Shown piece by piece: positions 23,854 to 32,492 of a DNA stretch of 43,775 bases. The position numbers were made by a program, and so were the translations under genes. The stretch covers positions 1-43,775 of the forward strand of contig CAJTWM010000033.1 of the NCBI GenBank assembly GCA_910579805.1, in the 5' to 3' direction. This DNA is from an uncultured Lachnospiraceae bacterium (GTDB taxonomy: Bacteria; Bacillota; Clostridia; Lachnospirales; Lachnospiraceae). A model generated the notes under the pieces. That model did no database searches and was not told the origin of the DNA. It saw only the letters and a program-made list of their open reading frames with translations. How positions within the stretch are numbered: position 1 is the first letter of the stretch; every line of letters starts with the position of its first letter.

Positions 23854-24816
23854 ATGAATAAAATAATGGAAGAAATCAGTAAGATCGGCATTGTCCCGGT
23901 GATCGCGCTGGAGGATGCGAAAGATGCAAAACCGCTTGCAGAGGCGCTTTGCAGAGGCGGGCTTCCGTGTGCAGAGGTTACCTTTAGAACGGATGCGGCG
24001 GAAGAGTCCATCCGCGTTATGGCAAAAGAATTTCCGGATATGTTAGTAGGGGCGGGAACGGTCCTTACAACGGAGCAAGTCGACAGGGCCGTAGGGGCGG
24101 GAGCAAAATTTATCGTGAGTCCGGGGTTAAATCCGAAGATCGTAAAATACTGCGTGAGTAAGGATATTCCAATCGTTCCGGGAACCGCGACTCCCAGCGA
24201 GGTGGAGACCGCTATCGAGAACGGCCTTGACGTTGTGAAATTCTTTCCGGCGGAACAGGCGGGCGGCATTGACATGATCAAAGCGATGTGCGGGCCTTAC
24301 ACAAAGATGAAATTTATGCCTACGGGCGGTATCAATGCGGATAATTTAAAGAGTTATCTTGATTTTCATAAGATCGTGGCATGCGGCGGAAGCTGGATGG
24401 TGAAAAAGGAGCTTGTGGCGGCGGGGAAATTTGACGAGATCGAGACGCTGACAAGAGAAGCAGTCGGGAAGATGCTGGGATTTGAGTTGAAGCATATCGG
24501 TATCAACGCCGCAGACGAAGCGGAGGCGGACGAAACGGCAGCGGCCTTTTCGAAGATATTCGGGGTTGCAAAGAAGAACGGAAACAGTTCCGTTTTTGCA
24601 GGTACGGCGGTAGAAGTAATGAAAAAGCCTTATCTTGGCAGGAACGGACATATTGCGGTAGGAACCAATTATATGGAAAGAGCGATCTATCATCTGCAGC
24701 GGCAAGGCTTTGAATTTGAGGAAAATACGAGAAAAACGGACGATAAAGGCAATACGAAAGCGATTTATTTCAAAGGCGAGTTTGGTGGATTTGCAGTGCA
24801 TCTTGTACAGGCGTGA
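23854..24816 (+). CDS. eda: KDPG/KHG aldolase fused to a C-terminal glyoxalase-like domain
   Basis: A 320-residue protein. Residues 1-210 are a complete 2-keto-3-deoxy-6-phosphogluconate aldolase: CAEVTFRT with E41 and R45, GAGTVLT, SPGLNP, and the Schiff-base lysine K129 in DVVKFFPAE. It splits KDPG into pyruvate and glyceraldehyde 3-phosphate. The extra 110 residues (KHIGINAADEAEADE, GRNGHIAVGTNYMERAIYHL, FAVHLVQA) look like one VOC/glyoxalase-type module and are absent from standard Eda (about 205-215 residues). The open frame reaches back to 23704, but AAGAGGTG sets the start at 23854. It pairs with the downstream KDG kinase. Confidence 0.92.
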   Translation: MNKIMEEISKIGIVPVIALEDAKDAKPLAEALCRGGLPCAEVTFRTDAAEESIRVMAKEFPDMLVGAGTVLTTEQVDRAVGAGAKFIVSPGLNPKIVKYCVSKDIPIVPGTATPSEVETAIENGLDVVKFFPAEQAGGIDMIKAMCGPYTKMKFMPTGGINADNLKSYLDFHKIVACGGSWMVKKELVAAGKFDEIETLTREAVGKMLGFELKHIGINAADEAEADETAAAFSKIFGVAKKNGNSSVFAGTAVEVMKKPYLGRNGHIAVGTNYMERAIYHLQRQGFEFEENTRKTDDKGNTKAIYFKGEFGGFAVHLVQA

Positions 24817-24829
24817 AGAGAATTTTTAA

Positions 24830-24900
24830 GCCAGCCGCCGAATTTTATTCGGCATAGTACGCAGGCTTGGAAATTCTAAAATTTCACACCGAATGAGCTT
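24830..24900. other. Hairpin and short shared sequence between eda and kdgK
   Basis: GCCGAAT/ATTCGGC (24837-24853) forms a 7-bp hairpin after the aldolase stop. The stretch CTTGGAAATTCTAA near 24866 also occurs at 10843-10856, beside the hairpin after the deacetylase gene. The 24817-25033 gap may partly uncouple the two genes; no clear promoter is seen. Confidence 0.35.
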
Positions 24901-25033
24901 GCTCGCTTGGGGCGGACGTTCTTCATTGATTGTTTGCGCCATTTATGGCACTGACGCTGTAAGCGGCCTGACGGGAAGTGTGAAAAGAAGGTTGATGGGG
25001 CTGAAAATATAAGAGCAGGAAAGGATAGAGCAT

Positions 25034-26059
25034 ATGGGTAAAAAAGTAGTAACATTTGGTGAGATCATGTTGAGGCTGGCGCCGGAGGGATATTACCGTT
25101 TTGTGCAGGCAGAAAGCTACGGCGCAACTTACGGTGGCGGTGAAGCCAATGTTGCGGTATCTTTGGCAAATTTCGGACTGGATGCTAAATTTGTAACGAA
25201 GCTGCCAAAGCATGAGATCGGACAGGCGGGGATCAACTCTTTAAGACGTTTCGGCGTGGATACGGATGATATTGTGCGCGGCGGCGACAGAGTGGGGATT
25301 TATTTTTTGGAAAAGGGAGCTTCACAGAGACCTTCCAAAGTGATTTATGACCGTGCAGGCTCTTCTATTGCAACGGCGACAACGGCTGACTTCGACTGGG
25401 ATAAGATCTTTGACGGCGCAGAATGGTTCCATTTTACAGGCATTACTCCCGCGCTTGGGGAAAATGTGGCCAGGATTTGTATGGAAGCATGTAAAAAAGC
25501 GAAAGAGAAGGGCATCACCGTTAGCTGCGACTTAAATTATAGGAATAAACTTTGGAGCAAGGAAAAAGCCGGAGAAGTGATGGGAGAACTGTGTAACTAT
25601 GTGGATGTGTGCATTGCCAATGAAGAGGACGCCTCCGACGTATTCGGCATCAAAGCGGCGGACACGGATGTAACAAAGGGCGAGGTCAACCATGAAGGGT
25701 ATAAAGATGTTGCAAGACAGCTTGCAGACCGGTTCGGATTCAGGAAAGTAGCGATCACCCTTCGGACTTCCCTTTCCGCCAATGACAATCTTTGGGCGGC
25801 GATGCTGTATGAAGGCGGGGAGTATTATTTCAGCAAGCAGTATAAGATGCACATTGTAGACCGTGTAGGCGGCGGGGATTCTTTTGGAGGAGGTCTGATC
25901 TATGCAGGCGTGCAGGGATATGAACCGCAGCAGACGATTGAATTTGCAGTAGCGGCAAGCTGCCTGAAACACAGTATTGAGGGAGACTTTAATCAGGTTT
26001 CCGTAGAGGAAGTGAGCAAACTGGCCGGCGGCGACGGATCGGGCCGTGTGCAGAGGTAG
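25034..26059 (+). CDS. kdgK: 2-keto-3-deoxygluconate kinase (PfkB family)
   Basis: The 341-residue protein has PfkB/ribokinase motifs: an N-terminal GEIMLRLAP, the sugar-binding YGGGEANVAVSLANFG, and the C-terminal anion hole with catalytic base in DRVGGGDSFGGG (D282). It should phosphorylate 2-keto-3-deoxygluconate to KDPG, the substrate of the aldolase encoded just upstream, completing the lower part of a uronate or pectin catabolic route. The length matches bacterial KdgK with a small clostridial insertion (about 215-230). The ribosome site is AGGAAAGGATAGAG. It converges with the AraC gene 16 bp downstream. Confidence 0.93.
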   Translation: MGKKVVTFGEIMLRLAPEGYYRFVQAESYGATYGGGEANVAVSLANFGLDAKFVTKLPKHEIGQAGINSLRRFGVDTDDIVRGGDRVGIYFLEKGASQRPSKVIYDRAGSSIATATTADFDWDKIFDGAEWFHFTGITPALGENVARICMEACKKAKEKGITVSCDLNYRNKLWSKEKAGEVMGELCNYVDVCIANEEDASDVFGIKAADTDVTKGEVNHEGYKDVARQLADRFGFRKVAITLRTSLSANDNLWAAMLYEGGEYYFSKQYKMHIVDRVGGGDSFGGGLIYAGVQGYEPQQTIEFAVAASCLKHSIEGDFNQVSVEEVSKLAGGDGSGRVQR

Positions 26060-26075
26060 AAAGGCGCTGGCCCGC

Positions 26076-26861
26076 CTATGAAGTTTTGTTTCCCGACCGG
26101 TATGCGGAAGGGGATACGCCTACCGTTTTTTTGAAAGCGGTGGAGAAATTATGGGAATCGGAAAATCCTAAATTAACAGAGAGCTGGTATACGGATATGT
26201 CTGTCGTGGAAAGAGCATGGCAGGCATATTTCATTTTTGTATCCGAAAGATATTTCTTTAAAGTGATCCCGGTCTGTTTATGAAAAAGGGAGCTGACATA
26301 TTTTTCGTGATAGCCGAAGTAATCGGCGATATCGCTTACCCTGACATTGGAAAAATAATTCCATTCGATATAGTTTTTGATTTTTTCACATAGTTTGTCG
26401 CAGCGGTTTTTCTTTTCTTCCAAAGGCAGCTTTTGTTCCGATAAAAGCTGTAGTAACAGGGAGCGGAAAATAGCGTCGTTTAAATCCGGATCGTGATACG
26501 TCCTGTCGGCGTCCTGCAAAGAAAGGATAAGCGGCAGCAGGCGATTGAAGTTTGTAACATTACCTGTCAGGGGAAAGGAAATTCCGTTCTCCGGATTCCG
26601 GTGTGTGAAATGAAACCAGTAAAAACGGCAGAAAGAGGGTTTTGTACCGTACTGGCGTTTGGCAGGAGGCATCAGAAGGTATTCCCCTGAGGAAACTGCA
26701 AAAGATTCTTTTTCAGACGCGATATAAAGCGTCCCTTCCGTAACAAGCATCAATTCATATTCTTTCAGCTCCCGGCTCATATGCAGCCATTCCGCCGAGG
26801 GGGCTTCAAACAGGCCGCAAAATTGGAAGGTCATATGGCTCTCTTTTGGCAGAATGATCAT
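26076..26861 (-). CDS. AraC-family transcriptional regulator
   Basis: A 261-residue protein with an N-terminal cupin-type sensing domain (10-100: ELMLVTEGTLYIASEKESFAVSSGEYLLMPP) and two C-terminal helix-turn-helix motifs (about 160-257: VRVSDIADYFGYHEKYVSSLFHKQ and YQLSVNLGFSDSHNFSTAFKK, ending VGVSPSAYR). It is divergent from the GH127 arabinofuranosidase gene, with 242 bp between starts, so control of that gene by a sugar ligand such as arabinose is likely. It could also act on the KDG genes on its other side. Confidence 0.92.
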   Translation of the reverse strand: MIILPKESHMTFQFCGLFEAPSAEWLHMSRELKEYELMLVTEGTLYIASEKESFAVSSGEYLLMPPAKRQYGTKPSFCRFYWFHFTHRNPENGISFPLTGNVTNFNRLLPLILSLQDADRTYHDPDLNDAIFRSLLLQLLSEQKLPLEEKKNRCDKLCEKIKNYIEWNYFSNVRVSDIADYFGYHEKYVSSLFHKQTGITLKKYLSDTKMKYACHALSTTDISVYQLSVNLGFSDSHNFSTAFKKTVGVSPSAYRSGNKTS

Positions 26862-26930
26862 ATTACTTTTTCACACCTTTCATATTACAAAATAATATTC
26901 TAAACATAAGTATATAGTGATATTATCATT

Positions 26931-26959
26931 TTGTGAAGAAAAATATATTACATTTTAAT
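26931..26959 (+). promoter_or_regulatory. Candidate promoter of the GH127 gene
   Basis: TTGTGA (26931-26936), 17 bp, TTTAAT (26954-26959), in the divergent region shared with the AraC gene. It implies a leader of about 135 nt; a small GCCA-TG-TGGC palindrome lies near 27050. An AraC-activated promoter would be expected to be non-consensus like this one. Confidence 0.4.
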
Positions 26960-27103
26960 ACTGTATATGTGGATCGTTTTTTACGCATTTCGATACATTA
27001 CGATATGCGGCAGTTTTTGTTTCATCAGGCATCCTTTGCAGGTCACATTGCCATGTGGCTTCAATGGAATAGAGTTAATATTATTTCATTTAGGAGGAAA
27101 GTT

Positions 27104-28999
27104 ATGGGTTTTTCATTTCAGATTCAGGACGGATTTTTTGCAGGGTATCAGAAATTAGTGAGGGAAGAAGTTATCCCTTACCAAAAAAAGATATTGGGGG
27201 ATGAGATCGAAGGCGTGGAAAAGAGCCATGCCATTGAGAATTTTAAGATCGCAGCGAAAGAGAGCGAAGGGGAATTTTACGGAATGGTTTTTCAGGATAG
27301 CGACGTGGCAAAATGGATTGAAGCGGCCTCTTATTCTTTGCAGGTACAGTATGATGAAAAACTGGACCGGGAGCTGGACGAACTGATCGCCCTGATCGGC
27401 AGGGCGCAGGAACCGGACGGGTATCTGGATACTTATTTTACCGTAAAAGAACCGGAGCATAAATGGCAGAACCTTTGCGAAGCCCATGAGCTTTATTGCG
27501 CGGGACATATGATGGAGGCGGCCGCCGCGCACTTTCAGGCGACGGGAAAGACGGCGCTGCTGGACATTATGAAGAAAAATGCAGATCACATATGCAGCGT
27601 GTTCGGTGAAGGGAAAAAACGCGGATATCCGGGGCATCCGGAAGTAGAACTGGCGCTTATGAGACTTTATCAGGCGACGGGAGACGAAAAGTATAAAGAT
27701 ATGGCGGCATTTTTCGTAAGAGAGAGAGGAGCGGAGCCCAATTATTTTGTAGAGGAATTAGAGAACCGGGACTGGTGCGTCTGGAGCAGGGATCCGGTCA
27801 ATAAGGAATATCACCAGTGCCATAAGCCTGTGACGGAACAGGAGACGGCTGTCGGCCATGCGGTGCGCGCCGTATATCTGTATTCCGGTATGGCGGATGT
27901 GGCAAGGGCGGAAAAGGATGAAACGCTGCAGAAGGCATGTAAAAGGCTTTGGGATAATATTACACAGAAACAGATGTATTTGACGGGAGGGATCGGTTCC
28001 ACGGTTTTGGGAGAAGCCTTTACGAAAGATTATGATCTTCCTAACGATACGGCCTATGCGGAAACTTGTGCGGCGGTGGGATTGATCTTTTTTGCGAAGA
28101 GGATGCTGCAGGCGGAGAAAAACGGCGGTTATGCAGACGTCATGGAACGTGCTTTGTATAACGGTGTGCTTGCAGGGATGTCTTTGGACGGAAAAAAATT
28201 CTTTTATGTAAATCCGCTGCAGGTAAAGCCGGGGTACTCGGGAGAGATCGTAACCCATAAGCACGATCTTCCGGACCGGCCGGCGTGGTTTGGCTGCGCC
28301 TGCTGTCCGCCCAATGTGGCGAGGCTTTTGATGTCTCTTTCCGATTATATATGGGAAGAGACGGAAACGGGAGGAGAAAAGATGCTTTATTCCCATTTGT
28401 TTGTGGGAGGCGTCTATCAGTCGGAAGGCGTGCGGATCAAAGTGGAGACAGCCTATCCGGCGGAAGGGGAAGTGAGCTATATGGTAGAGGAGGCAACTGT
28501 AAAGGCAGGGCTTGCCATCCGTATTCCGGCGTGGAGTTTCCATTATGAGATCAGGGTAAACGGAAAGGAAGAAACGGCGGAGATCAGGGACGGTTACGCT
28601 TATCTTTCCAGCGGATTAAAAGCAGGTGACCGTATTGTGCTGAAATTGGATATGACACCGAGAAAGGTATACGCTAATTTGAATGTCAGCGGGGATGCGG
28701 GAAAGGTAGCTTTGCAGAGAGGGCCTTTCGTATATTGTTTTGAAGGCGTGGACAACGGCGGCAATCTGGATTTTCTTAGGGCGGACAGAGACGGTAAGAT
28801 CACGGAAACGATAAAAGAGGATCGGGTGCTTGGGAAAATAACGGCGCTCCGGCTTGACGGAAAAATATTAAAAAGAAAGGATGAGCTTTACAGTTTTGAA
28901 AGGCCGGAAGAAAGCCCCTTTATCTTGACGGCTGTGCCTTATTATATGTGGGACAACAGGGGAGTGAATGGGATGAAGGTGTGGATGGAGGAGCAGTAA
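27104..28999 (+). CDS. Beta-L-arabinofuranosidase (glycoside hydrolase family 127)
   Basis: A 631-residue protein with an (alpha/alpha)6 barrel and C-terminal beta domains typical of GH127. The cysteine/zinc centre is complete: E320 and C322 in AETCAAVG, and C400/C401 in GCACCPPNVARL, matching Glu338, Cys340, Cys417 and Cys418 of the Bifidobacterium enzyme HypBA1, where a cysteine is the nucleophile. There is no signal peptide, so it acts on imported oligosaccharides in the cytosol. The frame is open from 26933, but TAGGAGG 7 nt before ATG 27104 decides the start. The divergent AraC gene is the likely regulator. Confidence 0.92.
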   Translation: MGFSFQIQDGFFAGYQKLVREEVIPYQKKILGDEIEGVEKSHAIENFKIAAKESEGEFYGMVFQDSDVAKWIEAASYSLQVQYDEKLDRELDELIALIGRAQEPDGYLDTYFTVKEPEHKWQNLCEAHELYCAGHMMEAAAAHFQATGKTALLDIMKKNADHICSVFGEGKKRGYPGHPEVELALMRLYQATGDEKYKDMAAFFVRERGAEPNYFVEELENRDWCVWSRDPVNKEYHQCHKPVTEQETAVGHAVRAVYLYSGMADVARAEKDETLQKACKRLWDNITQKQMYLTGGIGSTVLGEAFTKDYDLPNDTAYAETCAAVGLIFFAKRMLQAEKNGGYADVMERALYNGVLAGMSLDGKKFFYVNPLQVKPGYSGEIVTHKHDLPDRPAWFGCACCPPNVARLLMSLSDYIWEETETGGEKMLYSHLFVGGVYQSEGVRIKVETAYPAEGEVSYMVEEATVKAGLAIRIPAWSFHYEIRVNGKEETAEIRDGYAYLSSGLKAGDRIVLKLDMTPRKVYANLNVSGDAGKVALQRGPFVYCFEGVDNGGNLDFLRADRDGKITETIKEDRVLGKITALRLDGKILKRKDELYSFERPEESPFILTAVPYYMWDNRGVNGMKVWMEEQ

Positions 29000-29013
29000 T
29001 CACAGACAAAAAA

Positions 29014-29138
29014 GCCCAGGAATCCTATCGGAGGACTGCGTAAGGCGGAAATGGCAGCTTTTTGGGATGTTAAAAGAGAGGAATTTGATGTTACGGTAGA
29101 TAAGCATAGGAACCGGTTTGTTAAATGTTTGGAAAACT
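29014..29138 (+). pseudogene. Possible coding remnant of unknown origin
   Basis: Between the GH127 stop and the 29177 terminator, one plus-strand frame reads KPRNPIGGLRKAEMAAFWDV and continues KREEFDVTVDKHRNRFVKCLEN to a TGA. Composition looks protein-like, but there is no ribosome site or start codon at the beginning. An internal ATG at 29050 would give about 29 residues. The source family is not recognised; it may be the 3' end of a gene lost when the tail cluster was inserted. Confidence 0.25.
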
Positions 29139-29176
29139 GAGGGCAAAAAACGCTTGGAAAACGTGTAGATATTTTC

Positions 29177-29225
29177 AAAAGAAGGGGGATAGAAGAGGAG
29201 CAAATTTAACTATCCCCCTTCTTTT
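29177..29225. terminator. Strong terminator closing the tail-gene operon
   Basis: AAAAGAAGGGGGATAG (29177-29192) pairs perfectly over 16 bp with CTATCCCCCTTCTTTT (29210-29225) across a 17-nt loop. T-rich bases follow on both strands (TTTTGTAAC on plus, TTTTGAAAAT on minus). It lies about 40 bp after the stop of the last minus-strand tail gene and can also stop read-through from GH127. Confidence 0.9.
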
Positions 29226-29265
29226 GTAACTATATTTTAATCCTGTAAAAAAGATAAGAATATGG

Positions 29266-29829
29266 TTATTCTTTATTAAATCCACATCCCAAATCGTAAT
29301 AAGTTTTTTGGGAAGACTTTGTAGTGGTATAAGTCTTAGAACCGCCCCAAGGCCCGATATTATTTGTGCCATGACATAGTGGTATTGACGACCCTTCTAT
29401 TTGGTCATCATGTGTATTATCTGCATAATTAGACATTCCTTTCATGACCCATTGTCCACACAATTTCCTTCCCTCTGAAGAAGCATATACATAAGTTACT
29501 TTTGCGGTGTGTCCGTGCTGATCTGCTATTCTATATGTAGTATAGCTATAAGTACTATTATCTTCATCGGCTGTTTGGGATCCAGTGTGATCGCCGCTTT
29601 CATTATCTATTACTTCGCCTAAAATCCATATATGGCTTACCGAAATAGTTTCTTCCCTTTTTTTGGTATAACATCCGCCTTCTATATCAGGATTCCCAAT
29701 ATGCTTATGGTAAATGGTTCTGTTATTCCCGGCGGCGACTTGTTCTATAATATTGAGTACTTCCGTTCCGTTGTATATGACGGTCCCCACCCGGGTCCCG
29801 CCATAGATCATTTTCGGTAATGCGCTCAA
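29266..29829 (-). CDS. Putative tail tip/fibre accessory protein (187 aa)
   Basis: Not recognised at family level. The N-terminus (MSALPKMIYGGTRVGTVIYNGTEVLNII) resembles the short beta-rich openings of phage receptor-binding or accessory tail proteins. The rest is polar and rich in Thr, Tyr, Ser and His with several Cys (GGCYTKK, KLCGQW, PLCHGT, DLGCGFNKE). There is no membrane segment. The start is TTG 29829, fixed by AAGGAGG 7 nt upstream. It is the last gene of the operon, 12 bp after the preceding 102-residue gene, and ends just before the terminator. The position suggests a distal fibre or baseplate decoration. Confidence 0.6.
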   Translation of the reverse strand: MSALPKMIYGGTRVGTVIYNGTEVLNIIEQVAAGNNRTIYHKHIGNPDIEGGCYTKKREETISVSHIWILGEVIDNESGDHTGSQTADEDNSTYSYTTYRIADQHGHTAKVTYVYASSEGRKLCGQWVMKGMSNYADNTHDDQIEGSSIPLCHGTNNIGPWGGSKTYTTTKSSQKTYYDLGCGFNKE

Positions 29830-29841
29830 AATATCACCTCC

Positions 29842-30150
29842 TTACTCCATTCTTGCCACTGTGAGAGTTGCATTTTTTTCGTCAAAAGAGACTACTTTCA
29901 GACAACCGGATAATTGCTGCTTTAAGTACTTGGTATCTACCATGTAGCCGTCGTTTTCGCCGCCGTCAGGATTTGCCATGCCTTTAAAAGACCCGATCTT
30001 TTGCTCGGCGGTCATGCCGTCCTCAAATTCCACGTCGCTGGCTGCCGTCCAAAAGGACTGTCTTGCCCACTGTAAATTTGTTTCATTGCTGTCGTCTATG
30101 CATACCCTGTATGCATTTCCTTTTTGGATGATTTCGTTAACTGATTTCAT
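29842..30150 (-). CDS. Small phage-type protein (102 aa)
   Basis: Function not recognised. The acidic 102-residue protein contains QWARQSFWTAASDVEFEDGMTAEQKIG and ends LKVVSFDEKNATLTVARME. The phrase about samples in an input column (AASDVEFEDGMTAEQKIGSFKG) recurs in tail-end modules of Firmicute phages in my recollection. It is tightly spaced in the operon, and AGGAGG precedes the ATG by 8 nt. It is probably structural or a chaperone for the neighbouring fibre proteins. Confidence 0.6.
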   Translation of the reverse strand: MKSVNEIIQKGNAYRVCIDDSNETNLQWARQSFWTAASDVEFEDGMTAEQKIGSFKGMANPDGGENDGYMVDTKYLKQQLSGCLKVVSFDEKNATLTVARME

Positions 30151-30162
30151 TTTAAATTCCTC

Positions 30163-30591
30163 CTATTCGTTTTTATATTTTCCACCAGTCCAAACGGTCA
30201 TGCCTGCAATGGCATGATCCGGTATTTCGGATTGATTGGTGATCGGATTAAATTTTGTTTTTTCACTCGGCAGTGCAGCTAAAGCATCGTGATGATAGAG
30301 GCCGAGCGTTTCATGCGTATAATGGGAAAAATCATTATGGGTATCTCCCGGTTGGTTTAAAAGGTAGTCTTGTAACGCATAAATACGGTTTTCAAGCATA
30401 TTAAAAAAACAGGCAAAGTAGCCGTATATGCCTGTTTTTTCATTGATGTAGTAATTGGCATCTGAATATTTCCCGGCGGAAATCAGATTTTGATATTTTT
30501 TCATGTATTCAATGGTATGTAAGCTTGTATCCTGAAAAAAGGTCATTTCATCTATTTTGTCAGGATAGGAGCTTTGATCATTACATAGCAT
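30163..30591 (-). CDS. Phage tail-region helical protein (142 aa)
   Basis: Residues 8-75 (YPDKIDEMTFFQDTSLHTIEYM, KYQNLISAGKYSDANYYI, GYFACFFNMLENRIYALQDYLL) match a pattern seen in uncharacterised proteins of Lachnospiraceae phages. The C-terminus has HETLGLYHHDALAALPSEKT. The start at 30591 is taken from AAAGGAGG 6 nt upstream; the open frame reaches 30651 but lacks a site there. The middle resembles the first 80 residues of the next gene upstream (INEINRLRSQGRYDQAAELI, FRTLEEEIYN), suggesting an old duplication. Confidence 0.65.
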   Translation of the reverse strand: MLCNDQSSYPDKIDEMTFFQDTSLHTIEYMKKYQNLISAGKYSDANYYINEKTGIYGYFACFFNMLENRIYALQDYLLNQPGDTHNDFSHYTHETLGLYHHDALAALPSEKTKFNPITNQSEIPDHAIAGMTVWTGGKYKNE

Positions 30592-30669
30592 AGTTATCCT
30601 CCTTTTGTTTGCCAAAGCGTATATACATTTGTCTGTTATCGGTATTTTCATTAGCAGCAGTCTACATTT

Positions 30670-31623
30670 TTAGTCTGTATAACTAAGTGCAAAAGAAAAG
30701 GCAGGTGTAGCGGAACGCATTCGGATAGCCATATCCGGAATCTTTAGGGTATTTAAAATTTGATCATCCTGTTTGGCCTCATAGGAAAATTCAAATTTTA
30801 TTTCATTGGGATAAGCATACAATTTGATCAGGCAGGAAGGGCATAAATCCTTATCAAGGATAGAATGATCCGTAAAACGTGTGATTACATAAACATACCC
30901 CAGTTTGGGATTTAAAATTCCGCCGTTAGGCTCTTTTGGAATACCTGCTGTACCGGATACTTCATTGATACCCAGAACTGCAAGGGAGGGGGTATAGAGC
31001 GGCTGACTGTATCTGACAGTTGAAAAGTCAATGGCCCTAAAAGTTTCCACATTGAAATGGTAATCGTTATTGGAATAAACAATTCCGCTTATAGAACTGA
31101 TCTTTTCTACATCCAGTCCTAAATTATGCTGATAAGTCCATGAAGAAGAGGTATTCCTGCTGCAAAGCGGCACATATTTTTCATCAGATAAAATGGCTCC
31201 TTCCCATGTACCGTCAGATAACGTACAGATCTTGTTATAAATATGTACGGTTTCGGCACTTGGCTCCGGCGGTTTGGGACTGCTGTCCATGCCGTTAGCA
31301 GAAATCCATACGTCGTCGTATAATGCGTCAGGTTCTTCCTTATCAAAGTAAATAAATTGCCGCTTCTGTTTGGCATAGATCTGCGTATTATAAATTTCTT
31401 CCTCCAAGGTTCTGAAGGTGGCAGCATCAATGATATACTGCGATAAATCATTTGGGGTATTTTTTGTACTTTTTATCAGTTCGGCTGCCTGATCATAGCG
31501 GCCTTGGGATCTTAACCGATTAATTTCATTTATTGTGGATGCGGTATTGTCATCGATGTTTTTGAAATTATGAAGTTTTATTTTTTCTTCTGGGAAATTA
31601 CTGTATTCTGTTTCGAATGGCAT
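30670..31623 (-). CDS. Phage tail-region protein (317 aa), two-part
   Basis: Residues 1-95 are helical (LRSQGRYDQAAELIKSTKN, IIDAATFRTLEEEIYNTQIYAKQ) and similar in pattern to the 142-residue downstream protein. Residues 110-317 are beta-rich, with TLSDGTWEGAILSDEKYVPLCSRN, GYVYVITRFTDHSILDKDL and FEFSYEAKQDDQI. This fits a receptor-binding or baseplate accessory protein with a helical attachment part. No enzymatic motif is seen. It has a good AAGGAGG and 86 bp upstream that may hold an internal promoter. Confidence 0.6.
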   Translation of the reverse strand: MPFETEYSNFPEEKIKLHNFKNIDDNTASTINEINRLRSQGRYDQAAELIKSTKNTPNDLSQYIIDAATFRTLEEEIYNTQIYAKQKRQFIYFDKEEPDALYDDVWISANGMDSSPKPPEPSAETVHIYNKICTLSDGTWEGAILSDEKYVPLCSRNTSSSWTYQHNLGLDVEKISSISGIVYSNNDYHFNVETFRAIDFSTVRYSQPLYTPSLAVLGINEVSGTAGIPKEPNGGILNPKLGYVYVITRFTDHSILDKDLCPSCLIKLYAYPNEIKFEFSYEAKQDDQILNTLKIPDMAIRMRSATPAFSFALSYTD

Positions 31624-31639
31624 AAGTTCCTCCTTTATA

Positions 31640-31712
31640 GTATCGTTAAAATTTTGTGGGAAAGTTTGTGTATTATATAAAATTACTATTGTTATGTTGC
31701 AACAATATATTA
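31640..31712 (-). promoter_or_regulatory. Possible internal promoter in the tail operon
   Basis: On the minus strand, TTGCAA lies 17 bp before TATATA (overlapping TATAAT) in the short AT-rich gap before the 317-residue gene. This could boost expression of the last four genes. AT-rich gaps often contain such matches by chance. Confidence 0.3.
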
Positions 31713-32480
31713 TGCTATAACGATAACAAAGTTTTTTTGAGAAAGCATGTATATTTCTCCCTCTTTCAAATAGTCAAATCCCGATGTATCTTCACTCTTG
31801 TAATAAGAATAAGCAAGGAGGCAGCCGCATATATATACACAAGCTTTTTTTGTAAAATCTGTATTGAATTTGACTCGGTATGGCACGTTCCAATATCGGG
31901 AATCATCCCTAAATGCTTCTCTGTCCCAAACAGGAAAATTCCCAATATTAGGGTCTTCATACCACAATGGATTCTCTTCAAATTCGGCATATTGATCGAG
32001 AATAAATATGTTATTAGTAACTTTTTTCTTGAAATAACCATTTCGTATAGTTTGGGGTAATTGGGCGGTAATTCTTTTGGCAATATTTGTTTTTACAGCG
32101 GATGAAGGGGGTTCTATTTCAAGAAGCGTTTTATATTCATCTACCCCCTTTTTCAAAAGTATGATTTCGGTCTGAACGTCAGAATTTTCCGTTATTTTGC
32201 AATAATATTCCAATGCTTTTTTGTAAATAGAGTCAGTTTGTATATCTAACGTTCCGGTTATTTTTTCCCCACAAACATAAGCGGTTTTTCCTAATAATAT
32301 ATCGGATGCCATTGCAGTAGCATCTGAAGTATCAATACCATTATTTATTGAAGTAATCCATTCCGCATATTCATCCAGACTTGCTTCATCAGGAACAATA
32401 ACGCCTTTACCAATAAGGGCCTGTTTGATTGCTTCTTTATCCGTATGAATACGGTTTATATTTTCAATTAATGTAGCCAT
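31710..32480 (-). CDS. Phage tail fibre-type protein (256 aa)
   Basis: The N-terminus (NINRIHTDKEAIKQALIGKGVIVPDEASLDEYAEWI split over two helices, then IDTSDATAMASDILLGKTAYVCGEKITGTL) carries the DATA-xASDIL-xGKTAYV-xGEKITGT motif common in Firmicute phage fibre and appendage proteins. The C-terminal part is a beta-rich, aromatic-rich domain ending YMLSQKNFVIVIA. ATG 32480 is chosen over 32486 because AAGGAGG is then 7 nt away. It probably attaches to the tail tip beside the two related fibre-base proteins. Confidence 0.7.
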   Translation of the reverse strand: MATLIENINRIHTDKEAIKQALIGKGVIVPDEASLDEYAEWITSINNGIDTSDATAMASDILLGKTAYVCGEKITGTLDIQTDSIYKKALEYYCKITENSDVQTEIILLKKGVDEYKTLLEIEPPSSAVKTNIAKRITAQLPQTIRNGYFKKKVTNNIFILDQYAEFEENPLWYEDPNIGNFPVWDREAFRDDSRYWNVPYRVKFNTDFTKKACVYICGCLLAYSYYKSEDTSGFDYLKEGEIYMLSQKNFVIVIA

Positions 32481-32492
32481 GGACATACCTCC

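Noticed and set aside
29000..29265. Integration site (attL) search at the end of the tail cluster
   Set aside because: No tRNA end or direct repeat pair was seen between this spot and the sequence right of 43434; the other junction may be outside the window.
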